Source of the DNA: Galbula dea
Taxonomy: Eukaryota; Chordata; Aves; Piciformes; Galbulidae
Length of the DNA stretch: 64,000 nt
Reading direction: 5' to 3'
Assembly: GCA_013399015.1 (NCBI GenBank)
Contig: VWZX01005778.1
Location: 51,683 to 115,682, forward strand
Below the pieces are notes generated by a model, which was not told where the DNA came from, did no database searches, and saw only the letters and a program-made list of their open reading frames with translations. Position numbers and translations under genes: made by a program. Position 1 is the first letter of the stretch; each line of letters opens with the position of its first letter. This document shows positions 47,501-58,249 of the stretch, in pieces.

Positions 47501-50500
47501 TTTAAATAGGCTAGTAGAGAATCTTAGACTCTTTACTGCAATGTGAGGTATATACAGGAATAAGAACAACTGACTGATCTGAACAAAATGATTCAGCAGA
47601 GCCATGCGGATAAGAGTGTCTATGTTTAGTCTGTATCTGGGGTTAAACTATAGCAGTTGCTCTGTCAGCAGGTAACCCCTCCCCAGCAGGGAGGGGGGAT
47701 TGGGAAAAGGAGAGAATACCTGTGGGTTGAAATGAAAGTGGCTTTAATGAAACAGCCATAGTGGTAACAATGCCAATATAAAGCACAAAGTTATGCTCAA
47801 CCCAGTAAATACATGGTGGTCACACTAAATAGAAAAGCAGTCTTCAGGAGGAACCCAAGCAGAAGTCCCCCTATCCTCAGCAAACTTCTTCCCCCTTTAT
47901 ACTGAGCATGATGTTTATGATAAGGGATACATCTGCGAGCCAGCTCAGGTCAGCTGTCCTGTGTGACTCCAAACTGCTAATGGCCTTTAGCGCAGGGCTG
48001 GCTTATGCTTCTGTCCTAGCAAAACCCAGAAAGGACATAGCTTTCTTCCCTTTTAAATATATATACACCCCATACCCCATATTTGTAAATAGTAACTACT
48101 GTGAAACCAAACCTGCATAGGAATAAAATTTACATAGGCAAAAGAGATAGTATTGTATATTTCTTCTGTTCAGGCAGTTTACTTTGAATAGAATAATCCA
48201 GAGTACATTAAAATACTTACTTGCTTTTGCAGGAGTGATAGTACCCCTTCAGACAGATTGTCACAATAATTGTTTAAAGTTCTTTCTCTACAGAGCATTG
48301 ATTATTGTGCAAATTACTGCCCAGTGTGAAAGTGCATGCTGTATCTTTTGTTTTTCTTTTTGTTGTTTTTTGGTTGGTCGATTTTTTGTGGGGGGTTTTT
48401 GTTTTGTTTTTGACTTTTCTTTCCTATTTTTCTTATGTAATTGTAGGACAGATTTTATTATAACAGCCAGCCATGATGGACATATAAAATTCTGGAAAAA
48501 AATAGAAGAAGGGATTGAGTTTGTTAAACACTTCCGGAGCCACCTAGGTAAGAAGTTGCTCTTTCTGCACTTAAGGACCTCACGTTTTCCTCTCCTTTGC
48601 TCTTAATTTTTTGAAGAGGCAGTGCAAATGAAGAGACGAGTTCTGGGCTTTGTTTACTGCAGTCAGTGATTAAATGTTGCCTACCTGTTTTCTTTCATTC
48701 CCTGTCCTGTTACGTTTTGCTCAGAAACTGCAAGAGGGGCATGGTAAGAATAAAAACGTGGGAATCCTCCTGCACAGATCTCCTATGTCCTTAGCACTGC
48801 CTTTGTGTCCTACTTGTGGGAAGAATGTCAAGGTCATGAGGAAACCGTCTATTTAAAAAGTGAAAAAGATGCATAACAGGGTACATAAAATCCAGAGAAT
48901 TTAAAGATGTTACTTTAAGTAAGGTTACCTTCATCCTTTATCTTTTTTCTCCCTGTAGTATGGAAAAATTCTATTATTTTCAGCTGGAATGATTTCATCT
49001 GTAGAGTAAATTCTACATCATTGTAATGATTGTCAGCTGAATTGCAATTAATTAATTAATAACTTTAACCCGATTTTCTGTGTATACATAGCTCTTCTGG
49101 ACTATGCTAAGCATTTAATAGGCTAGGTAGAAAATGAGGTTCTCATTGCTGTTAGAAATGGTGATACACCTGATAGAAAAGAGGAGTTTGATGTGCAAAC
49201 TGTTGCAAGAAAAATATACATAATAATAGACAATAAAAGTAATGCTTCTGTTTAGAGTTTGAAAAAATGTTACGATGCTTTTTTATCTTAACTTTAATTA
49301 CAGTCAGGTAGTTTTGCAAGTCAGAAAGGTGAAGAAACATAAAATAAGTTTAAACCTCTATGTTTTTCTTTGTGGAATACTGAAGTGAAGGATGTGCCTT
49401 TCTTTTGTTTTAACAGCATGTTCACTTTTTTGTTAGGTGTTATTGAGAGTATTGCTGTAAGTTCGGAGGGTGCATTACTCTGTTCAGTTGGAGATGACAA
49501 AGCAATGAAGGTGTTTGATGTAGTAAACTTCGATATGATCAACATGCTGAAACTTGGGTAAGTTACTTAGTTCTTGAAAATGTTTGGGATTATAAATGCC
49601 AGTTATTTTACTAACAGATAAGTTGATAATTTATGAGTTTTGAGGGGTTTTTTGCGCAGTCAGATGAAGCTGAGTAAGTTGCATTGACTCAATGGTGGCT
49701 GGAGACTGTCTGTCTGAATAGGAGACTGTATTTCATAGTTTCTGAGTACTTGTTCTCAAAATCTTTACTTACAAACTTTTTTAAAAACAGACTTAACATA
49801 TTATTGACTATATCTCTGGCTTATTTTATATGTAGAGTGTGTTTCTGGTAGCAGCAAATGGGTTTCTTGAATGCATTCAGAATGCTTATTGAATATAGGG
49901 TGATTGTTTTTTGGCAAGACCTAGTTGAACTTTTTGGTAAGTATATGGTGAAGGTGCAGTTGTCTTCCATATCCACTGAAGCATTTATTGCTTAATAGTT
50001 GGAAGATAAATGCTATTGAGTCTTAGAAGTTGAATAGTAGTCATTAATGCTACTGGTGCATTTTAGCTGGATTTCCATCCTTCTTGTTCTTTTAAATCCA
50101 TCTTCTACCTTTGCTTTCTATCACAGCCTCTTTATAAAATAATATGGGAGCAACAGAAAGTGGCTGAGCCATCTACTGAACTGTGTTCTTCGGAAAAGCT
50201 TGGTTATAACTGTTGAGTTTCAGCAAGACAGACATTAGCAAGCCTAGTAAATGAAATTCAGAATTTGCTTCTGGTATTTGATTTCAAGTTTATAATGTAA
50301 CTCAGGTCTTATCTATTAACACCAGTCCTTTTTCTCCTTCCACTCTATTGCAGCTACTACCCTGGCCAATGTGAATGGGTGTATTGTCCTGGAGATGCCA
50401 TATCTTCTGTTGCAACATCTGAGAAGAGCACAGGAAAAATATTCATATATGATGGAAGAGGAAATAACCAGCCACTTCATGTTTTTGATAAACTCCATAC

Positions 50501-53500
50501 ATCCTCTCTCACTCAGATACGATTGAACCCTGTCTACAAAGTAGTGGTGTCTTCTGACAAATCCGGAATGATTGAGTACTGGACTGGTACTCCTCACGAA
50601 TACAGATTTCCCAAGAACGTGAACTGGGAGTATAAAACAGATACTGATCTATATGAATTTGCTAAATGCAAGGCTTACCCATCCAGTATAAGTTTTTCAC
50701 CTGATGGCAAGAAAATGGCCACTCTTGGGTCTGACAGAAAAGTTAGAATTTTCCGTTTTCTAACGGGGAAGCTCATGAGAGTCTTCGATGAATCTTTGAG
50801 TGTAAGTGTGGTCTTGCTTCTCCTTTTTTGAAGCTTTTTCTCTACTTGTGTTTATTTACCAGCACATTCATCTAGGTTATCTTGTATTTATAAAGCTGAG
50901 CATCATTGCTATATTTTGCCTGCAGAAAAAGTTTTCCATGTTCTCTTCTATTGTCTTTTGTATTGCTTTGCCCCAGAATTAATTTTTAGTGGGTAATATT
51001 AGTTATGCAGTGAAACTAAGTTGTTTGATTTTCTCTCTGTTTTCTTACTGGTAGATTTCTCTTTACTGGGAAGCAGTTATAAAAAGCCCATTTCAAATAA
51101 CATAAAAATAATTAACTAAATTTGCATCTTCTAAGAACTTCATTACAAAGCTACACACTTTCCTTTCTTTGTCTAAGCCTGGTATTACAACATGCATGTC
51201 GGGTCATTAAAGAAAGTAGTACTTGTATTTAATTCTTCAGTTAAGTTTGAGAGGAGTAGTCTTGTTCAGTTCTGTATTTTCTAAGCATGTTGGATCAGAA
51301 GTCTAAAATATGTTCATACCATAGTGGTTTGTTTTTTTTTTTTAACTTGTAGATGTTTACTGAACTTCAGCAAATGAGGCAGCAACTACCAGACATGGAG
51401 TTTGGCCGACGTATGGCAGTTGAGCGTGAGCTGGAGAAAGTGGATGCAGTAAGATTAATTAATATAATTTTTGATGAAACAGGACACTTCGTTCTCTACG
51501 GAACAATGTTAGGCATTAAGGTCATAAATGTAGAGACTAACAGGTAAGTGCCAGTGACACATTAAAGTTTGTATTCAGTCACATTTATTTAAAAGTTAAT
51601 ATGGCTGGGGAGGCCTTTTGTTGTTGTTGTTATTTGGGAGCCTTACATTAGATATTTCCATGATTAGTAATGAGTCATTGCAGTTTAAAGCTTAGTAAAA
51701 AGAGGAGAAAATATGGCAAGTATATTTGTATTTAAGATGTGTAATCAAGTCCTCTTTGGCTTAATATCATCTCTGGATGTGACAACAAAGTAAATGTGGA
51801 TTGTGTAGGTGGGATTTAATTGGTAAGGAGGCTGACTAGTAAATTATGTAGCAAGTTTCAACAGAGAAGTCATAGAATATTTTGAGAGGATTTTTGAATT
51901 TTGCTTTGAGTCTTGCAGTCAGAAAGGAGACATTTTCTGACTGTGACTGGTTAACAATAGTTACACTTTTTTACCTCTTGTACTTCAGGTGTATTCGTAT
52001 CTTGGGAAAACAAGAGAACATCAGAGTCATGCAACTAGCTTTGTTCCAAGGAGTAGCAAAGAAGCATCGTGCTGCAATCACTATAGAGATGAAGGCATCT
52101 GAAAATCCTGTTCTCCAGAACATCCAGGCAGATCCAACAATAATCTGCACTGCTTTTAAAAAAAATAGGTTTTACATGGTGAGTGTAGTTTCTGTGTAAA
52201 TATATCCATTCTTTGATGCTTTCTCTGTGTTACTTTTCATTTTTTTTCCTTCCACCTTTCCAGTTCTTTTTGTTAGGAGTGTTTGTGAGCACAGCTTTTC
52301 CAGAGTTCTGTTATATTGCAAGTATTTCTAGAATTTTTAGCATGAGCTAGTTATAAATATACTAGAAACAGCTTTGTAGTATTTTTTTCACTGTGCTTAA
52401 GTAGTTAAATGTTCTTTGATGGTTTTGGCTGTCTAAATTAGAGTTCTCTGAGAAGGGTGTACACTTTTGTTCTAGTTGAAAAAAAAATTAAAGAACACTT
52501 GAAAAAACAAATCAGATCTTGATTTGATAAAGATACAGGTAAAAGATACTGATAAAGAAACAATAAATATCTGCATTAAATATGTAATTAAAAAAAATAA
52601 ATCCAGAGCCATGGCAGGACTCAGTAGCAGCACCAAGTACATTGTGGGCAACTAAGACAGGAGTAATCTCCCTGCTCACAATTTACATTTTAGGGGAGAT
52701 GCAACGAGTAAGCCAAACAGACGAGGAGTTCCAGAGTAGTTAGTAGTTGATTTGGGATGCAGTCACCATATAGATTAGAGATGGGTCTGTCTGTTGTTAT
52801 TTGTGCCTGAACTTGACCATGTTTTCTGCTGGAGCAGGACAGTGTACTTTCTAAAGCTTTGTGTGGCTCCTGTATAAGTATATAATGGAATATACTACTC
52901 TGGACAATTTGACAAGAGAGGAGGGAAAGTTAGACAAAATCTGGAAACTTTACTCACTGGTGGAGAAAACATGACTATATGCATACAGAAAGATTAGTGA
53001 TTGTCATTTAATAAGTGAGTGTACATCTCACTTAAGTGGATGCTTATGCTCTTGTATATTTATTCTATGTTTTCCTTTAAGTACTATAAAAATTAAAATT
53101 CTGATACTTCTGTTTTGAGTTAAAATTGCTGGTTCTCCATAGTTTTGTATTAATGACATATTGGAACAAGAGGATTTAGTTTGGTTGATTTTAAAAGTTT
53201 TGTGATGAAACCTGCCCATAATTTCTGAGTAAAACAGAACAGAAAAGATGCTGCAACTTATTGAGGAGAAAATTCAAAGACAGTGCACTAGAATTTGTGC
53301 TGGTAATGCACAACATTGAAATGCAAGTGTAGACTTCCAATGAATTCTCTCCCTACATTTCAAACCTGGATGTGTATTCATCAGGTAGAATAATCACTTT
53401 CATATCTTGGGTGCAGAGTAGTGTGTAAGATAAGGGAAAAAAAGAGAAAACCAAACAGTTAACCTTCTGTTCTTTTTTCAGTTTACTAAACGTGAACCAG

Positions 53501-56461
53501 AGGATATGAAAAGTGCAGATTCTGATAGAGATGTATTTAATGAGAAGCCCTCTAAAGAAGAGGTTATGGCAGCCACTCAAGCAGAAGGTCCCAAAAGAGT
53601 TTCAGACAGTGCCATCATCCACACAAGCATGGGAGATATTCACATCAAACTTTTTCCTGTTGAGTATGTATTTGGTAGTTTTTCTGTTAGTTCATTTTTC
53701 CTTCCCTTTGTGCTTTTTGGTGGCGATATCCAAGACTTACATTTTGAGCTAGGGATAAATCTTTTCTTGTCCTTTTTCTACTGTCCTTGTTTCCTGGTAG
53801 TTTCTTAATGTATCAGGTTTGGAATGTGGCTTTTGACACACACAAAGTAGGGCAAAAACTAGGTCTAAATAACAGTTGGGAGCACAAGGTTTTTTAAAAA
53901 TGTTTTTTATTGTTTTGGGGAGTTTATTCCTTCCTTAACTTCTGTTTTTTTCCCTGAGCTGCATAATGCTATATGGTGTGGAATATTCCTTTGCTCACTT
54001 AGTCATCTGTCCCAGCTATGTTCCCTGCTAGCTTCTTCTGCACTCCCTTCCTGCTTGCTGGTGGGGTGGTGTGAGGATCAGAAAAGGCCTTGGTGCTGTG
54101 TGAGCACTGCTCAGTAACAGCTGACGTATTACTGTGTTATCAGTACTATTGTTGCCTTCCTGTGTAATCATGCAGCTTTGTACTCCTCTCATGTGTTCTT
54201 GCTTTCAGCTATGGATTTGAGGAGAGAGGGATTTGGGTTTTTTCCTTATTTGCTGTAAGTTCTTACAAGTGTGCTGAAACACTGCTCAGTATCACAGGAT
54301 TTTAATCTTGGGTGAAATCTTAATCACCTTGCCACCATAAAATTAAATATTTATTATAGCCTGTATGTTCTGTTACTTGCTTTCAGGTGTCCCAAGACAG
54401 TGGAAAACTTCTGTGTGCACAGCAGAAATGGTTATTATAATGGACACATATTTCACCGTATCATCAAGGTAACTTATAAAAAGGTTTTTTCTTTTATTGA
54501 TTTAGATAGAGTAGCCTTGTAGTTAAGTGTCTCTATTAACCCTTTCGTTTCCCCTTTTGCACAAAGGATTTCTGGAATGGCTTCCAAGTTCCCTGTAAAG
54601 TCAGAACAACTCTGAGATTCTATAAACAGCTTTATCACTTAATAAAGTTGCTTAATAGTTGTTCTGCAACTGCTAAGGTAGAAGAAATCTGTAAAGTGAA
54701 AGATCCCTGCAGTAATCCAGCTGGAACTCAGACTTTTTGCATGTCATAAGGCATTTCTTGCAAGGTTTCTTATTTTTATTGCACTAGAATCAAGCTGATA
54801 TAGCTGAAGTGTTTGCAGAAGGTATACTTAGTCAAGTTTCTGTCCTTCATTAGCAAGAAATTGTCTTCACAAATACTCAATAGTCACTTAAAGAAGCCCT
54901 GAATATGTATGCTTTGCCCCTTATCCACAGTATTTTAACATGTTTTGTTGAAAGGTTTGAAGTAAGTTTGAGGAAAAAAAAAAAAGTCACTAGGCATAAA
55001 CCACTTTTGCTTACTTACTTTATGTAATGATGTAATAACGTTTAATTTCTTTGCAGGGTTTCATGATTCAGACTGGTGACCCAACTGGTACAGGAATGGG
55101 AGGTGAAAGTATTTGGGGAGGAGAATTTGAAGATGAGTTTCATTCAACTTTACGACATGACAGACCATATACACTCAGCATGGCAAATGCAGGACCAAAC
55201 ACCAATGGATCCCAGTTTTTTATAACAGTAGTGCCAACTGTAAGTAATATTAAAAGCAAAATTTAAGGCCTGAGATGCTAAGTAGGTGGTACTAATGTGT
55301 TCATTTTTCCATTAGAAAAATACGTATTTTTACTATCTCAATCTTGTTATTTTGCAAACACTGCACCTAATGATGTTTAGGCTTCACTGAAACACTTCTC
55401 TAAGGAACAGAAAAATACTTTTGTCAGTTGTCATGAAGAGGCCTTTTGCAATTAATTGGAGTAAGGGTGATACCAAGTTCTTAGGAAAGTTTGCAATTGT
55501 GTATTACTAGGATATTTTATATCAATATGCTGGTTTAAATCTAGGTGTTGCCTGGATGTTTGAAGTTGTTGGATGTGGTGCCAGGATGACTCCTTCATAT
55601 TACCTAATTATAGCTATACAGAGAACCCAGTATTCAAGCTTGAAGATTTCCTTTGATGTATGTACAACCTGAGAACTCAAAAAAGAAATTTTGATGTGTG
55701 AATTTGAGATACAAAACAAATTCTTAAAGTGACATAAACTGCATTCTTGGAGCACTTATTTCAAAATCATGTATCGTTTTTTAAAAGGAACCCATCTACC
55801 ATAATTTTGAGGCACATTAAGTTATTTCAGTGCCAGTATTCAGATTAATTGGGCATACTGTGTGAATATTACTTTGAACTAAGTAGTATTCTCAACTGGC
55901 ACTTAAAATTCACCTGTGAAAATACCATGAAACAGAGAGACTAAAATTGCATTTTTGTGAACTGAGAACAGATTGAAAAATAAACTGAAATCCTACTGCA
56001 TTGCTAGAACTTAACCTCTGTAGTACTTTAAGAGAACAACTGAAAATACCAGTTTAAATGCATATAAATGTATTAGGTGCACTCTACTTACATGCTAATA
56101 TTTATATGGTATTAAGTTTCATAGTGTTAACATACAAAATGTATCCACATTCACTTATTCTAGGTCACTCTGTGGATTGGTACCTAACCTACATGCTGCT
56201 TTTCTATTTTACCTACATGCTGCTTTTCTATTTTACCTACATGCTGCTTTTCTATTTTACCTACATGCTGCTTTTCTATTTTAATATGATTTTTCTTTCT
56301 CCTCTGCCCTCAAATAGCCATGGCTAGACAACAAGCACAGCGTGTTTGGACGGGTGATGAAAGGAATGGAAGTTGTTCAGAGAATCTCAAATGTGAAAGT
56401 CAATCCCAAAACTGACAAGCCCTATGAGGATATCAGCATCATTAATATCACAGTGAAGTAA
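44550..56461 (+). CDS. PPWD1: Peptidylprolyl isomerase with WD repeats, complete
   Basis: A nuclear cyclophilin associated with the spliceosome; it catalyses proline cis-trans isomerisation. Exons are 44550-44724, 47220-47322, 48447-48547, 49437-49557, 50354-50801, 51353-51543, 51989-52178, 53482-53663, 54387-54468, 55057-55239 and 56318-56461. All splice sites are GT-AG and all phases match, giving 639 codons plus stop (family about 646). Residues 1-58 form an acidic, basic and alanine-rich leader with an 11-Ala run. WD40 blades follow from about residue 80 to 370 (TASHDGHIKFW, SVGDDKAMKVFD, LGSDRKVRIF). Then MFTELQQMRQQLPDMEFGRR, a linker, and the cyclophilin domain from about residue 484: SMGDIHIKLFP, the catalytic Arg in FHRIIKGFMIQTGDP, and NTNGSQFFIT. 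The start is the first ATG of the CpG-island exon and precedes the conserved ERWVGPLP. It diverges from CENPK and converges on TRIM23. Confidence 0.97.
45060..47187 (+). mobile_element. CR1 LINE with 5' region, lacking RT and 3' end, in PPWD1 intron 1
   Basis: From about 45060 the sequence resembles the rarely kept CR1 5'UTR/ORF1 region ('gaagaagctaccaagcctgg', 'catcaaaagggacttgg', 'agagctttaaactagatttgg'). It leads into the endonuclease at 46110-46790 (TRLKAQLKCLYTSTHSTANK, LIALTEVWWDGS, VPMGDFNHPDICW, LLDLVLTNAEELIREVKI). It ends near 47187 in the linker before the RT, 32 bp upstream of exon 2. Frameshifts and stops are present. A 26-bp tandem duplication lies at 45236-45287. It fills most of intron 1 in the sense orientation. 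Confidence 0.75.
47632..48037 (-). mobile_element. Probable solo LTR, antisense in PPWD1 intron 2
   Basis: On the minus strand it begins TGTCCTTTCTGGG and ends CCCCAGATACA. A TATAAAG motif (plus 'ctttata' near 47896) and an ATTAAA (plus 'tttaat' near 47744) are in the order expected of an LTR. The flanks TAGTC and TAGCT match only partly as a target duplication. No internal retroviral sequence is seen. A T/G-rich low-complexity run follows at about 48335-48410. Confidence 0.55.
48548..56186. other. PPWD1 introns 3-10, largely unique sequence
   Basis: Between the PPWD1 exons the introns are AT-rich and nearly free of recognisable transposons, in contrast to the CENPK introns. I see no nested gene or RNA. 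Confidence 0.5.
56187..56282 (+). repeat. 24-bp unit repeated four times
   Basis: Four perfect tandem copies of acctacatgctgcttttcta+tttt (24 bp) end 35 bp upstream of the acceptor of the last PPWD1 exon. The array is intronic. The eight-residue repeat visible in one reading frame is a by-product of the unit length being a multiple of three. Confidence 0.95.
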
Positions 56462-57840
56462 GAAAGGAGTCAAAGCTTAAGCAGAAAAGACTTAGCGCAG
56501 TGGGACTCGAGGGACCTACAAAGAAGAGAAACATTTTTGGTAGTTCCTAGATACAAGAATCACAGAAGGTTAGGAGCTGGAAGGCTGCTTTAAAGATCAT
56601 CTAGTCCACCCTCCTGCCAGAGGAGGATTCCCCAGACCAGGGCACACAGAAGCACTTCCAGATGGGTTTTGAATATCTCCAGAGAAGGAGACTCCACCAC
56701 CTCTCCGGGCAGTTTGTTCCAGTGCTCTGGCACCCTCACTGGAAAAAAGGTTCAGTGTGAATACAAGAAATTTCTTATGCTTCAGATTACAACCATTGCC
56801 CTTTGTCCTGTCACTGGGCTTCATTGAGAAAAGCCTGACCCCATCCTCTTGACACCCACCCTTTGCATATTTATAAGCATAAATGAGGTCACCCCTTAAG
56901 TCTCCTCTTCTCCAAGCTAAAGAGACCCAGCTCCCTCAGCCTTTCCTCATAAGGAAGANTTCCCAGGTGCAAAACTCCACACTTGGCCGTGTTGAATTTC
57001 ATTCAATTTCCCCCTGCCCACCTCTCCAGCCTGTCTTAAGTCTCGCTGAATGGCAGCACAACCCTGTGGTGTGTCAGCCACTCCACTCACTTTAGTGCAG
57101 CAGCAAACTTGCTGACAGTGCAGTCTGTTCCCTCATCCACGTCATTAACGAGTATATTGAACAGCTCCTGAGGGACTCCACTAGACACAGGCCTCCAACA
57201 ATACTCCATCTCATTGACCACAACTCTGACTTCTGTCTTTCAACCAGTTCACAATCCACCTCACTACCGGATGATCCAGCAATCACTGTTTTTACTATTT
57301 TTAATGTATGTAAAGTGCCCTATGACTGTATTTCTGGTAACTTTTGTTTTTCAAAGTAAAGATATCTGCATGTTTCTTACAAAGTCTGTTTTTCTTTCAT
57401 TTCTTCTATGCAAACATAATGAAATCACACAGTGTCTCATGCTAACGTTTATAAAATAGCATCATAGTTTAGTTTGTAACTTCATTTTTTTCCCATCTTT
57501 CATATCTAAAAGGTCAGAAATCCTAATATGACTAAACTCTTCATATCTACCCATGTCAAAAATTCGATTAGGTTGTTACACCTTTTGCTATGACAAGGTG
57601 TATAATCTACCTCCATCCTTTAAAAGAAGGCATTGTGTATGTGTTGTCATTGTCCAAAAGCAACAATCAGCTGGCAATGTGTTTGGCATTGCCAATGACT
57701 TTTTTTTCTTTACAGTGTTTCCTTTCTCATTATTTTACACTAGGAAGTCTGTTCCTGGCTTCATTTTTACTGAAAGTCCTACAAACAGTACTCTTACCAA
57801 AATACTTAGTTTTAATAAACATTTCTGACCTAGTTTAAAA
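56462..57840 (+). other. PPWD1: PPWD1 3'UTR (probable extent)
   Basis: It starts directly after the TAA stop. The first clear AATAAA signals on the plus strand are near 57817 and 57840, so the 3'UTR may be about 1.4 kb and include an antisense CR1. An earlier non-canonical signal could shorten it. Confidence 0.45.
56555..57265 (-). mobile_element. Antisense CR1 LINE in the PPWD1 3'UTR
   Basis: It starts with a reversed CR1 tail ('agaatcacagaaggttagga') about 95 bp after the stop codon and runs into RT sequence ('gtgtgtcagccactccactc', 'cattaacgagtatattgaac'). A single N at 56959 skips part of the consensus. It is inverted relative to PPWD1 and sense relative to TRIM23. Confidence 0.85.
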
Positions 57841-58249
57841 TAAACACTTCTGAGACAGTTGTCAATGAAAGCTCAGACAACTTCTTAAGAGCTGAATCTG
57901 TGGCTACATATGGTCTTGTTACTATGCTGGACAGTTAAGTCTACTCTAAATACAGTAACATTTGTTGATGTTTATGTAACACCACTGCACTCATACAAGA
58001 CTCAGGATTTTTACAGTTCTGGTAACTTTGCTCATGAAATGAGATGTGATGTGTGCTCACCATATTCAGTCCCTCAAAAGCCACTAACACTGAGAAGCTT
58101 ATCTTCAGTGAGATAAAAGTATGTTTGGGTATCTTCAGAAATCAACAAGAAAACCTGTACATAACTTAAATGTAACATACTTCTATTATGAGATTACCTT
58201 AAACAAAAAGGCAAGTTTGTTAAAGTTCTGTCTCAAGAGTTTTAGATAC
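57841..58249. other. Spacer between convergent PPWD1 and TRIM23
   Basis: No gene or recognisable repeat was seen. The ends of both 3'UTRs are placed only by poly(A) signals. Confidence 0.4.

Noticed and set aside
56187..56282. Eight-residue protein repeat in the frame at 56058-56327
   Set aside because: It is produced by an intronic 24-bp tandem repeat and is not coding.
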